Positions 33,020-41,717 of a stretch of 64,000 nucleotides of DNA are shown in pieces. Positions within the stretch are counted from its first letter, which is position 1. Every line of letters starts with the position of its first letter. Origin of the DNA: Escherichia sp. E4742 (GTDB lineage Bacteria; Pseudomonadota; Gammaproteobacteria; Enterobacterales; Enterobacteriaceae); contig NZ_CP040443.1 of NCBI RefSeq assembly GCF_005843885.1, positions 1,054,001 to 1,118,000 on the forward strand, read 5' to 3'. Both the position numbers and the translations under genes were made by a program. Below the pieces are notes generated by a model. The model had not been told where the DNA came from, did no database searches, and saw only the letters and a program-made list of their open reading frames with translations.

Positions 33020-34624
33020 TTACTCCAGGGTTTCATTAAAGTTCTTTCGTAATACTTTGTAGTCAAACACGTTATGACTGGCATCAAAAACCACGGATTT
33101 CCCCTGCCAGCGGGTAATCACCTCCTCCGGCGTTTTCGGTTGAGCCGGTCTGGTTACGCCCATCCATGCATTAATCAGATAATCATTATACGCAGTGGAA
33201 AAAACGCTGTTCACCGTCTGGCGATCGACATGCTCTCCCAGTGTCGGGCTGTACCAGATAAACATCGGAACATGATAAGCCTGCTGACTGGGTTTTATTC
33301 CACCATGAAAATAGGCATGTTCTTTTGTCGGGTCATACTCCAGACCGTGATCTGAAAAATACATGACTGATGCCCGACGCGTTTCCAGCATGGCGAAAAT
33401 CTGTCCCAACAAATTGTCGGTATAATAAATGGAATTATCGTAGCAGACTTCTTCTGTATCCAGCGGTTTAAACACGGCTTTATCTCTGGGCCAGTTACTG
33501 CAGACTGGCTCATGGCTGCCCGTCAAATGCAGAACAATCAGTTTCCTGCTCCCCGGATTACTGTTCAGTGCTTCAGCCAGGTGTGGGAGCAGTAACTCAT
33601 CATAGCCTCTGACATAAATTCTGTTTCTGGCCCGCATGGCGATACTGGCCACAGCCGTTCCGTTCTGTCGGAAAGCGGACTGCGCACTGAGCCACCAGGT
33701 ATCGAACCCCGCCTGATTCGCCATGTTGATAATATTATCGGGGTAACGGCGAACATCATGATGCAGCACGGTATCAGCAGATAATGCCAGCGGTACCGCA
33801 AGAGCGGTATAAGGTGCCCCGCTGATTGCCTGAGTGAACAGTTTCAGTCGTGATTTCTGTTTCTGAAGCTCTGGTGTGGTTGGGCGCGAATACCCGTAAA
33901 TGGACATGTTATCAGTCCTTGCAGATTCACCAATCACCAGAACAAATACGTCAGTGTTGTTATCCGTAATCATCAGATCGTAGTGAGGTATGGTATCAGC
34001 AATCGTCATTAATCTCTGATGCTCCTTTGCGGCCAGTGCAAAATAGTTCAGATTAAAGAAAGGGGTATATGTGGCAAATCGGGAAGCGACTATGTAAGGA
34101 TCAACTTCATTTATTTGATACTGTTTCTTCAACGCAAACTGGAAGGAAGAATATAACGTTACTGTAATTAACAATAAAAATGTAATTACCGTGACCTTTT
34201 CCGATGGCAATGAGGACGTTTTATTTATTGCTGAACAGAAGAACAATAAAAAGAGGATAATAAATGCGATAACATAAACAACATACATCCTGAACATTCT
34301 TATTACTTCATCAGGATCTGTCTGAAGGATACTGATTGCAAAACCATCATTAAATGTTGTGCCAAATGTACACCATGAATACAGGCTGATACTGATATCT
34401 GCAGCAGTCAGTAATGTGAACGGGAAGGCAAGAATCAAACGCAACGTAATCGATTTCATTGCCTTAATAATAAGAAGTGCCAGGATAAAGAATAATATCC
34501 GGTAAATCAGATGCGCTCCTGAGGATACAAGGAGATTAGAAAGGGTAAAGACAACCACTGATAACACGAGGCGCTTATCATTGCTAATCCGTGGCCAGTG
34601 TATGAATGGAAGATTAATTTTCAT
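33020..34624 (-). CDS. Phosphoethanolamine transferase (EptA/EptB/CptA family)
   Basis: This inner-membrane protein adds phosphoethanolamine to lipid A or core sugars. From ATG 34624 it has 534 residues: about five hydrophobic segments in the first 175 residues, then a periplasmic sulfatase-like domain. Catalytic features: VFVLVIGESARTDNMSIYGY (metal-binding Glu), the usual Thr nucleophile region GAPYTALAVPLALS, HLTGSHEP and YFSDHGLEYD with metal-binding Asp-His. An ATG at 34693 gives 23 more residues; neither start has a good site. It resembles core-modifying CptA/EptB types more than MCR, but by eye only. Confidence 0.86.
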   Translation of the reverse strand: MKINLPFIHWPRISNDKRLVLSVVVFTLSNLLVSSGAHLIYRILFFILALLIIKAMKSITLRLILAFPFTLLTAADISISLYSWCTFGTTFNDGFAISILQTDPDEVIRMFRMYVVYVIAFIILFLLFFCSAINKTSSLPSEKVTVITFLLLITVTLYSSFQFALKKQYQINEVDPYIVASRFATYTPFFNLNYFALAAKEHQRLMTIADTIPHYDLMITDNNTDVFVLVIGESARTDNMSIYGYSRPTTPELQKQKSRLKLFTQAISGAPYTALAVPLALSADTVLHHDVRRYPDNIINMANQAGFDTWWLSAQSAFRQNGTAVASIAMRARNRIYVRGYDELLLPHLAEALNSNPGSRKLIVLHLTGSHEPVCSNWPRDKAVFKPLDTEEVCYDNSIYYTDNLLGQIFAMLETRRASVMYFSDHGLEYDPTKEHAYFHGGIKPSQQAYHVPMFIWYSPTLGEHVDRQTVNSVFSTAYNDYLINAWMGVTRPAQPKTPEEVITRWQGKSVVFDASHNVFDYKVLRKNFNETLE

Positions 34625-34758
34625 AATAATTGAGTAAAAGCGATATTTCTGTCCGGCGCCGCTCGCTGAACATGCCGTGACAGGTAAATACATTTTTCTG
34701 AATAATCATAAAACAGGCATCATCCGCCGCCACAAATGTAACGGCGTAAACAGGAACG

Positions 34759-34956
34759 TCATGATGTTTTCTTTCGTGACAGAAGAGAACCGCATATACC
34801 ACCCGCAATCACTATCATCAGGAATAACATCCCCAGGCCAACGATTACTCTTAATGCCGGATGAACCCGATCGGCGAGAAAAAATAACTCCATCCCGAAA
34901 CCAATAACAAGCCAGGCCAGCGTCATTCCGACGAGCCCTTTTAACAACAATCTCAC
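34759..34956 (-). CDS. Small membrane protein
   Basis: A GTG at 34956 preceded by AGGAGAGG gives 65 residues with two hydrophobic segments (about 8-30 and 38-58), separated by ADRVHPALR, and a basic tail SRKKTS. The longer frame up to 35043 lacks a site and has an unlikely Cys-rich start. It sits upstream of the phosphoethanolamine transferase gene and may be co-expressed with it. Function unknown. Confidence 0.6.
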   Translation of the reverse strand: MRLLLKGLVGMTLAWLVIGFGMELFFLADRVHPALRVIVGLGMLFLMIVIAGGICGSLLSRKKTS

Positions 34957-35095
34957 GATCCTCTCCTTCTGCGTTCTTAACGAAAATGCCTTACAATAAC
35001 AGCAGCCGGAGAAAGCAACGCTGGCTGCTGAACGGAATGACATTTTACTGTTTTATGTTCTCTCAGTTTCTGTCCTGACGCCGCCATTAATGGCA

Positions 35096-35362
35096 TTACA
35101 GTTTATTCAGAATAAGGCAGGCGGCCTGGTTTAATGCAATAAACTCCTGCCAGCTGTACTGAGACTGATAATTCAGTAAATACTGGTCTTCAACCCGGCA
35201 AATCTGTGGGCGTTTATCATAAATTGCACACAAATGAGAATCAGTCTGATAGTGGCGGCAAATACCGTCACCACGATCCAGACATTGCGTTTCACCCGCC
35301 CTGTTGACATGACGACAACAGGCCCCACACTGGTTACAGGGAAATGGAGGGTGTAATTTCAT
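35096..35362 (-). CDS. YkgJ-type cysteine-cluster protein
   Basis: The 88-residue protein has eight Cys, in CNQCGACCRH, CLDRGDGICRHY, HLCAIYDKRPQICR and one near the C-terminus (AACLIL). The first seven match the metal (zinc/iron)-binding signature of the YkgJ/UPF0153 family. The start overlaps the stop of the HNH-like gene by four bases, so it is the last cistron of that operon. The role is unknown; metal-binding or redox sensing are possible. It is odd to find this family within what looks like a conflict system. Confidence 0.85.
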   Translation of the reverse strand: MKLHPPFPCNQCGACCRHVNRAGETQCLDRGDGICRHYQTDSHLCAIYDKRPQICRVEDQYLLNYQSQYSWQEFIALNQAACLILNKL

Positions 35363-36930
35363 CGCTTATTTAACCAGTCACGAACAGAAGCCACATTTCC
35401 TGACTCAAACGGCAACGCAATCCCTCGTCGGCTGACTTCTTCTCTCAGCAGAAGTCCGCGCTCTATCTCACTGTTTACGCTATCCAGATGAAGTGAAAAA
35501 TGATTTAACGCGGCAGCATCAACAGAAAATTCCAGCGCAGTAAGTTCCACAAGATAGCGATCAAGTTCAGCATTGACTGCCTGAAAGTATTCCAGTGACC
35601 GCCGGAATTTGTCCTTAAATTTGTCCAGAAATGCCCATACCCGCTGCATAACCTCGCTATATTCGAGATAATAATTCATCACCAGCCCGAGAATACCTGT
35701 CGTCAGCGCACCACAAAAGGCAGCAAGCTCTGAACCAAATGGAAAAATAAGGATCTGCGCCATCGCCTCATTTATCATCACCCCTCCGGCAACAGCCACA
35801 CCTGCTGCTATCAGTTTAGTGACCGCTTTGGCTAACTGCCCCGGCGATAATCCCTCCGGGTTAAATACCAGGACTTTAAAGGCCTGAACGAGATTGTTCC
35901 ACATCTCCCTGATAAGCCGGACAATCATTCTTTCCGTCGTCAGGAATATATTTAACAACGTTGTGGTAATACCTGACAGTATCCCTCCGATGACACCATC
36001 TTTAAAGGCAATTAAAAAAGAACTGAATTTTTCCTGTACTCGTTCCTGGCAGGCACGTAATGATGACGTTATTTCGGACAGGCATTTGCCGGCGCAGAAT
36101 GAGTTCCGTTGCTGTCTGATAATATGCGGGATTCGTTCCCTCACTTCGAACCAGATCTCGGCAAGAATAAGCCCCAGCATCTGTCGCGTCCCCATACGAA
36201 AACCGGAATTAAGTGAAGCACTGGCGACAGCAGTAGCAAACTTACTACTCAGGTAATAGCTCTGATTAATCGTGGCCTCGTATTTTTCCCGGGCATATTT
36301 ATCAGCCCTTTCCATACGCTCAGTATCTGCATCAGCTTTTTTTCTCAGACTTATCAGACGTTTCTTTTCTTTTTCTGTCAGTGTTGCCTGAGATTCAAGC
36401 TCTGCTATCTGCCTTAACGTATCTTCTCTATTTTTCTGCAATGTGCAAATAAACGCATCCATTGAGTCTGCTTTCTTTGATTTATTGAGCGACTCATGTG
36501 TGAATGCCAGATTTGAAGCGTCATTTGCCAGTTCTGCACCATCCCGTTCAGCAAGAATTCTCCCCGGATCATCATGAATTTCTTTAGCGGAAATAATATG
36601 ATCCAGATTTTTTTTATCGTCTGAAGCAAACACTTCGCCTGTATATGCATCAGTAAGAGTCCCTGCCTGATGTGCACGCTTTCCTTTCCGGTTCGTCGCG
36701 ATGTAGTTCTCATGGCTGTGGTAATGATGAGAATCATAGTCGCCACGACCTTCATACCGCTGTCGCTCAGCCTCCGTGGCATAAATGCCATTACGCACAT
36801 TATGGATAGTGTCAACATCACCACCCTTACGATCATTTAACAACAGAAAATCCAGCCCGAATGATGTAACCAGGCTCTTCACCATGGTCTGATGTAACTC
36901 TTCTGTCCAGTCAAATTTTTCCACATTCAT
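35359..36930 (-). CDS. HNH-nuclease-like domain fused to membrane segments
   Basis: The 523-residue protein has an N-terminal part with an HNH-like pattern: GTLTDAYTGEVF, then Asp110-His111 in NLDHIISAKEIHDDPGR, and Asn140/Asn149 in SNLAFTHESLNKSKK. There follows a long charged helix (about 165-215, likely coiled coil), and at least three hydrophobic helices near 308-330 (GVIGGILSGITTTLLNIFLT) and 383-430. The C-terminus is soluble and helical. The protein overlaps the YkgJ-like gene and follows the glycine-rich membrane gene by 46 bp. A membrane-bound nuclease that acts on incoming DNA or causes abortive infection is a fair guess. Confidence 0.6.
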   Translation of the reverse strand: MNVEKFDWTEELHQTMVKSLVTSFGLDFLLLNDRKGGDVDTIHNVRNGIYATEAERQRYEGRGDYDSHHYHSHENYIATNRKGKRAHQAGTLTDAYTGEVFASDDKKNLDHIISAKEIHDDPGRILAERDGAELANDASNLAFTHESLNKSKKADSMDAFICTLQKNREDTLRQIAELESQATLTEKEKKRLISLRKKADADTERMERADKYAREKYEATINQSYYLSSKFATAVASASLNSGFRMGTRQMLGLILAEIWFEVRERIPHIIRQQRNSFCAGKCLSEITSSLRACQERVQEKFSSFLIAFKDGVIGGILSGITTTLLNIFLTTERMIVRLIREMWNNLVQAFKVLVFNPEGLSPGQLAKAVTKLIAAGVAVAGGVMINEAMAQILIFPFGSELAAFCGALTTGILGLVMNYYLEYSEVMQRVWAFLDKFKDKFRRSLEYFQAVNAELDRYLVELTALEFSVDAAALNHFSLHLDSVNSEIERGLLLREEVSRRGIALPFESGNVASVRDWLNKR

Positions 36931-36976
36931 GTTATTTCACTTCTTGTAAAGCCGGGCTTTAACGCCCGGTAAATCA

Positions 36977-38056
36977 TTAACTCCGGGATGAAAAATCATC
37001 AAATTTCACAACCGAACAGGCCAGTACATCATCCAGCTCTTCCTTATTAATAACATTCATTCCATTATCATCCTTTTCCATTTCAATAACGTTATCTTTT
37101 ATCACCGCCTCACCATTTTCCTGTTTCCGCGGTTTAAACAGTGGCGTTGTAATAATATCCGTCATAATAGCGGCCAGTGAATATCCATGGTCAATAAGCA
37201 TAATGATTTCATCTGATACACTAATATCCTGTTGTTCTGTAATAACAGAATGCATGGATTTAAGCGGATCAAAATAGTGTTTAATAAATACAGCATGCAT
37301 TCTGTTCAGTGCAGTGAGAATTTCATCAACGTACTGATTAACTTTTGCAAAATGTTCCCGGGCCAGATTCATTTGCTTAACTGCCCGTTCAACTTTGCAG
37401 GCACACTGATGGGCATTTTCAAGAGCTTTCGTCGCATGTCTGTCGTAAGCCCAGCCCGCAATGGCAATCAACGGTGCAGCCACTGCAGTGCCTAATACCA
37501 TTGCGCCACCAGCCATTCCCATGCCCCCTGCAGCCAGTGAGCCCCCACCAATTGCCGCCATCGTCGCGTTATAAGCCGCGGCACCAGAAAGCGCTGCAAT
37601 GGGTGTACCTGTGGAAGCCGCAGCAAATGCCATCACTCCGCTATACACAGCAAAACCCGCAGCAGCCCCGGAAACTCCGGCAGCAACGACCGTACTGAGA
37701 TATTCTGTCGCTGAAATGGCCAGGTTCTGAATCTTATTGATGTTATGTTGCGGGACACTCAGTTTCAGGTCTTTATTGCCCTCTTTTTCCAGACGCGCCA
37801 GGAGCTCAGCAGCAATCCTGTCGAACTCACTGAAATCTTTACCAATCTCAAGCTCTTTATTTCCGAGCGTTGTTAATTTTGATGATGTCTGAGCTTCAGC
37901 CTGCTCAAATTTTTCTTTATGCTCCTCGTAACGCTCTTTTGCTTTTTCGAGGATATCCTCTGCTTCTGACTTTTTTTGATATCCATCGTAAGCTTTTTTT
38001 CCGCCGAATGCCGCAGCGCCGGCAGCCACACCCAAAATAATGAAAGGTAACGCCAT
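36977..38056 (-). CDS. Glycine/alanine-rich membrane protein of unknown function
   Basis: The 359-residue protein starts after AGGAGGAAAAG. It has a short N-terminal hydrophobic segment (about 3-20, FIILGVAAGAAAFGG), a Lys/Glu coiled coil (about 28-60), and a long Gly/Ala/Met-rich hydrophobic stretch (about 115-205) that could cross the membrane several times or insert as a pore. A second helical segment (about 210-265) and a polar tail with KEELDDVLACSV complete it. It is the first gene after the WYL regulator and precedes the HNH-like gene. I recognise no family. Confidence 0.6.
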   Translation of the reverse strand: MALPFIILGVAAGAAAFGGKKAYDGYQKKSEAEDILEKAKERYEEHKEKFEQAEAQTSSKLTTLGNKELEIGKDFSEFDRIAAELLARLEKEGNKDLKLSVPQHNINKIQNLAISATEYLSTVVAAGVSGAAAGFAVYSGVMAFAAASTGTPIAALSGAAAYNATMAAIGGGSLAAGGMGMAGGAMVLGTAVAAPLIAIAGWAYDRHATKALENAHQCACKVERAVKQMNLAREHFAKVNQYVDEILTALNRMHAVFIKHYFDPLKSMHSVITEQQDISVSDEIIMLIDHGYSLAAIMTDIITTPLFKPRKQENGEAVIKDNVIEMEKDDNGMNVINKEELDDVLACSVVKFDDFSSRS

Positions 38057-38104
38057 TCTTTTCCTCCTGTACAGGTTGCTTTATCATCAATCAACTGAAG
38101 TATT

Positions 38105-39001
38105 TCAGGAAACATTCTCAGCAGTGAGGTATTTTCCTAACATTGTTAACACGGCTTCTTTCAGCCATACTGGTTCAATAATTTCAACATTCGGTAGCCA
38201 GTATAAAATCAACGGGATAATTTGATTTTTATGTGCAGCCTTGCATGACAGCGTAATGCCATTGTCATGTCTGTGTAGCAATTGCTGGTAAGGAAGTAAG
38301 TCCCGTCGCAAAAAATAATGGGCGATATTACTGTGAATGAACAACACTACATTAAATGTTTTGTCGCTCACCCACGGGTCACATGACTCACTTACTAGTG
38401 ACTGTATTTCCTCACTCTTTGCAAACTTTTCTTTTTTTATATCCAGCCATTTTATTTTAGCTAATGAAAACGACTTTAACTTGTTCTCTTCAGTAGCCAG
38501 CAAATACCATATACTTCTCTGATTAGTTAATTTATAAGGATGAACGATTCTGGTCTTACCGGCATATGCAATCTGACAAACATTACTGTTGCAGATCGCT
38601 TTTTCAAGAACATCAAGATATTTTCTTAAATCATCCCTGATGGTGTGCTCAGGGTTATGAAACTGAACACGAATATGCTCTTCGGTTGCCCTGTTTTCTA
38701 ATTTCTGCCAGAAACTTTCATTCCGTTCAGGAAAAATCGCATCAGTATCCAGTAACCTGGCCAGAGATTTGTGCAGTGATTCTTTGCTCTGGTTATCTGC
38801 TCTTGCTGAAATAAGCCGGTATTTTCCATCGCCACAGGATTCAATAAAGGGAGAAAGCATATTCAGATCACGATATGCTGTTCGCTCAGTGATGTTGTAT
38901 TTTTTCATCAAATTATGGCGACTGACCACGCCATAATTCTGTAATTCAACAAGAATATCAATCAAACGCTCCGCTGAGCGATTTTTCGTTGAGTCAGCCA
39001 T
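38105..39001 (-). CDS. WYL-domain transcription regulator
   Basis: The 298-residue protein has an N-terminal helix-turn-helix (ERLIDILVELQNYGVVSRHNLMKKYNITERTAYRDLNML, about residues 9-48) and a central WYL domain (ICNSNVCQIAYAGKTRIVHPYKL, then SIWYLLATEENKLKSFSLAKI, about 135-200), with a C-terminal WCX-like extension. WYL proteins of this kind repress defence operons such as BREX and CBASS until phage attack. The gene is the first of the operon, 48 bp upstream of the membrane gene. Confidence 0.88.
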   Translation of the reverse strand: MADSTKNRSAERLIDILVELQNYGVVSRHNLMKKYNITERTAYRDLNMLSPFIESCGDGKYRLISARADNQSKESLHKSLARLLDTDAIFPERNESFWQKLENRATEEHIRVQFHNPEHTIRDDLRKYLDVLEKAICNSNVCQIAYAGKTRIVHPYKLTNQRSIWYLLATEENKLKSFSLAKIKWLDIKKEKFAKSEEIQSLVSESCDPWVSDKTFNVVLFIHSNIAHYFLRRDLLPYQQLLHRHDNGITLSCKAAHKNQIIPLILYWLPNVEIIEPVWLKEAVLTMLGKYLTAENVS

Positions 39002-39421
39002 AAATCACTGCACCTGTAGTATTACTCTTGTGTAAGTGAATTATATAAATATTCCTGACATCATTTGTCAGTTCTACAAAACTACGCCCTCCGGTAACAG
39101 GTTTTTATTTGATTATAATCAAACTTTAAACCAGATATCCGGAGTACCTCTTTCGCAATAAGGTTTATTACGGAAGGGCTGATATAGCAAAAAGCAACAT
39201 GCCTCAACAACAGTCTTTATTCATTTAACAGGCTGACAACCATACTGCGTATCACCTGCACCTCTGTAAAAAATCAACGCGAGTAATATTTTTACTCTAT
39301 TTATATTTCATTCATCTAAAATTATTAGTTGCCAGAGGGAGAATATCATCGGGATATCTGTTGTTGACAATTTGTCATACCTGCACTTTACTGTGCCCCA
39401 AAGCGCAGGCAGAAATGGCTG
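39002..39421. other. Intergenic region between WYL regulator and PagN-like gene
   Basis: This A/T-rich 420-bp region has no gene that I can support. It must contain the promoter of the WYL regulator and, at its right end, the transcription end of the PagN-like gene. Confidence 0.6.
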
Positions 39422-40159
39422 TCAGAAGTTATACGTTGCGCCTAACATAAACTCGTTACTTTTGACATCAACAGAGGATTTATATTTAGCACCATCCTCA
39501 TCTTTATAAGTCAGAGTGGAATCCCCTGCATCCAGATACCGGTAGCTGAGGTCAAGGCTGAAATCCTGCGTCACATCGTATTTAACACCGACACCAAGGC
39601 TCCATGCCAGGTTGTTTTCGTATTTTGACGCTGAAGCTGAATAAGCTTCACTTCCTGCCGGGCTGTTATCGGTATATATGTACGAAGTTTTATGATGAAC
39701 CCGTGCATAACCCAAGCCAGCAGATATCCATGGCGTGAATGCACTGTTGTTTCTGAAATCATAATACGCATTCAGCATCAGCGTGTTTACACTGAGCTTG
39801 TTCTGTGCGTCATCAAACTCGGCGCCACCGGCACTTTCCCAATAACTCAGACGATATTTTGATTCAGCATTACCACGGCCATAAAACTCCACTTCAATAC
39901 GTACCGGCACATTGTAGTGCTGATAAAAATCGTATCCCACCGCAAGGCCTGTGCCAAAAACCGTATCACTTTTGTCACCGCCTTTATATTTATCTGCCCA
40001 TGCCCCTTCACCATCAACGAAACGTTGGTCTGAAAGTGACATAACAGAAGCACCGGCTTTACCGGTCACATAAAAGCCTGTTTTATCCTCATCAGCCAGA
40101 GCCTGGGCCGAAAACATGCCTGCCATTGCAAGCGCTGAAACCGCAATAACCTTTTTCAT
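39422..40159 (-). CDS. PagN/Tia-like outer-membrane protein
   Basis: The 245-residue product is read from ATG 40159 (MKKVIAVSALAMAG), nine bases after CGGAG. A signal peptide (residues 1-22, ending ALADED) precedes an OmpA-like eight-stranded barrel with GFYVTGKAGASV, GLAVGYDFYQHYNVPVRIEVEFYG, FTPWISAGLGYARVHH, SLGVGVKYDVTQDFSLDLSYRYLDAG and terminal LGATYNF. PagN in Salmonella and Tia/Hek in E. coli bind heparan sulfate and promote invasion. The barrel layout and size match that family, though exact identity with PagN cannot be verified. Upstream GATC palindromes may switch its expression. Confidence 0.82.
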   Translation of the reverse strand: MKKVIAVSALAMAGMFSAQALADEDKTGFYVTGKAGASVMSLSDQRFVDGEGAWADKYKGGDKSDTVFGTGLAVGYDFYQHYNVPVRIEVEFYGRGNAESKYRLSYWESAGGAEFDDAQNKLSVNTLMLNAYYDFRNNSAFTPWISAGLGYARVHHKTSYIYTDNSPAGSEAYSASASKYENNLAWSLGVGVKYDVTQDFSLDLSYRYLDAGDSTLTYKDEDGAKYKSSVDVKSNEFMLGATYNF

Positions 40160-40247
40160 TTCAATCATCTCCGTTGGTTCTTACCCTACCCGACAAATAG
40201 GGTTGCCTATTTTAAAACCATGCAAAAGATATGGTAAAATGGTTACA

Positions 40248-40291
40248 ACCGATCGATGCGATCATATCGATCGGTAAAATCGATCGATTTT
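40248..40291. promoter_or_regulatory. Two adjacent palindromes with four GATC sites
   Basis: ACCGATCGAT (40248-40257) and ATCGATCGGT (40266-40275) form a perfect 10-bp inverted repeat across 8 bases, followed without gap by the 16-bp perfect palindrome AAAATCGATCGATTTT (40276-40291). GATC occurs at 40251, 40260, 40269 and 40282. It is about 90-130 bp upstream of the PagN-like start, where a Dam-sensitive operator would sit. Confidence 0.75.
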
Positions 40292-40504
40292 GATGAAGGT
40301 TTTCGTTTCGAATCAACAAAATGGTAATGATGGAACCAGGACTGAAATGCTGTCTCCCAAAAGCCCGGGAGGTTTGCATTACAACTGCACTACAGTACAA
40401 AAGGTCAGACACAGTAAAAAAGACTGGGTAATCACCCCACCAGAGAAAACACGTCTATTGCAAAAGATGGGGGGATTATGTGCAAACTGACTGCGTATTA
40501 TCGT

Positions 40505-40558
40505 GAAGGAGATCGGTGAGTAACTGGCATTTTTAAATTACCTTCACTGATCTCCTTC
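40505..40558. repeat. Imperfect inverted repeat beside the CRISPR array
   Basis: GAAGGAGATCGGTGAG (40505-40520) and the complement of 40543-40558 match at 14 of 16 bases, with a 22-base centre. It sits at the leader-distal edge of the CRISPR array and may be a terminator for the array, or an insertion trace. Confidence 0.6.
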
Positions 40559-40616
40559 CATGAAAATACGCACGCGGGGAACACTCGTGAATTACATAAA
40601 CTGCATCAGAGTGAGC

Positions 40617-41621
40617 CGGTTTATCCCCGCTGACGCGGGGAACACTTCGTGGCGTTCTCCGGGCGGCTGGTATATTGCGGTTTATCCCCGCTGGCGCGGG
40701 GAACATTCATTCACAAACTGACCGGAACCGGAGCGGAACGGTTTATCCCCGCTGGCGCGGGGAACATCAGTTGAATCAGACTAATGGAAGCCATAGCTGC
40801 GGTTTATCCCCGCTGGCGCGGGGAACATGTCCGGAAAAGTCGGCTGGGTTACGTAAATTGCGGTTTATCCCCGCTGGCGCGGGGAACATATATCAGACAA
40901 CACAGAACGCATTGATCCTGCCGGTTTATCCCCGCTGGCGCGGGGAACATGATCAACGTCGCGCTGTGATAGTTTGCTGTAACGGTTTATCCCCGCTGGC
41001 GCGGGGAACATGGCAATTTGCAGCCAACGCTTACCATTTCTGCCGGTTTATCCCCGCTGGCGCGGGGAACATATCAACTGACTCTATACTACAAAAGAGA
41101 TAAGCGGTTTATCCCCGCTGGCGCGGGGAACATGCGTCCTGAAGGTATTTTCACGTCAGGGAAAACGGTTTATCCCCGCTGGCGCGGGGAACATCAGCAA
41201 TGGTACCGGGTGGAAAGATGCTCTTTCGGTTTATCCCCGCTGGCGCGGGGAACATCAGTCCGCTCTGACCAATGCTGGACAGAATGCCGGTTTATCCCCG
41301 CTGGCGCGGGGAACATTCCAGGCTGTTCTCCCCACTCACGGGCGATTTCGGTTTATCCCCGCTGGCGCGGGGAACATCAGCCATGAACATCAGCTGTTCA
41401 GTGGTCTGCCGGTTTATCCCCGCTGGCGCGGGGAACATTTCTGATTGCCTTTAGTTTTTTGGCGTAATCTCGGTTTATCCCCGCTGGCGCGGGGAACATC
41501 TGAAGGGAAATGGCTCAGGTGTCCTGAATAACGGTTTATCCCCGCTGGCGCGGGGAACATGCCATCCGGCACTCCACCGGTTTACCGGTGAACGGTTTAT
41601 CCCCGCTGGCGCGGGGAACAT
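40617..41621 (-). CRISPR. Type I-E CRISPR array, 17 repeats and 16 spacers
   Basis: Repeats of 29 bp start every 61 bp from 40617 to 41593. On the plus strand each reads CGGTTTATCCCC...GGGGAACAT, so crRNA is made from the minus strand, where the repeat ends in GATAAACCG. All 16 spacers are 32 bp. The leader-distal repeat (40617) is altered (CTGACG instead of CTGGCG, and final C), as usual for the oldest repeat; a more decayed half repeat precedes it (about 40572-40584). The other repeats look identical, implying recent activity. The leader (41622-41717) adjoins cas2. Confidence 0.98.
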
Positions 41622-41717
41622 ACTAAGCATATATGTTTGTTTTTAAACAACTTTATTTGACATCAACAATCTACCAACTAAATTCAAACATTTACTTATT
41701 TTTTAATAACGGATAAC
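41622..41717 (-). promoter_or_regulatory. CRISPR leader
   Basis: The A/T-rich 96-bp segment between the first repeat and the cas2 stop is the leader. On the minus strand it contains GTTGGTAGATTGTTGATG, very close to the conserved part of E. coli type I-E leaders (GTTGGTAGATTGTGAC), which includes an IHF-dependent adaptation site. TTGATG resembles half an IHF motif. Transcription of the array should start here. Confidence 0.8.

Larger units (their letters stand above)
40160..40616. other. Intergenic region between PagN-like gene and CRISPR array
   Basis: No gene is supported. It holds the likely promoter of the PagN-like gene, two GATC palindromes (40248-40291), an imperfect inverted repeat (40505-40558), and a decayed CRISPR repeat ending at 40584. 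Confidence 0.6.

Noticed and set aside
33020..34624. Mobile colistin-resistance gene (mcr)
   Set aside because: Family membership is clear, but the membrane part and the loops around the nucleophile look more like core-modifying EptB/CptA types; I cannot support an mcr label by eye.
40290..40490. Plus-strand 66-codon frame beside the GATC palindromes
   Set aside because: No ribosome-binding site, composition not protein-like, and it starts inside the palindrome.
40675..41454. Plus-strand frames repeating FIPAGAGN or LSPLARGT
   Set aside because: These are translations of CRISPR repeats; the pattern follows the 61-bp period and is a known annotation artefact.
41622..41717. A perfect IHF site in the CRISPR leader
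   Set aside because: The best match has two mismatches to the usual consensus; only similarity to the E. coli leader is claimed.
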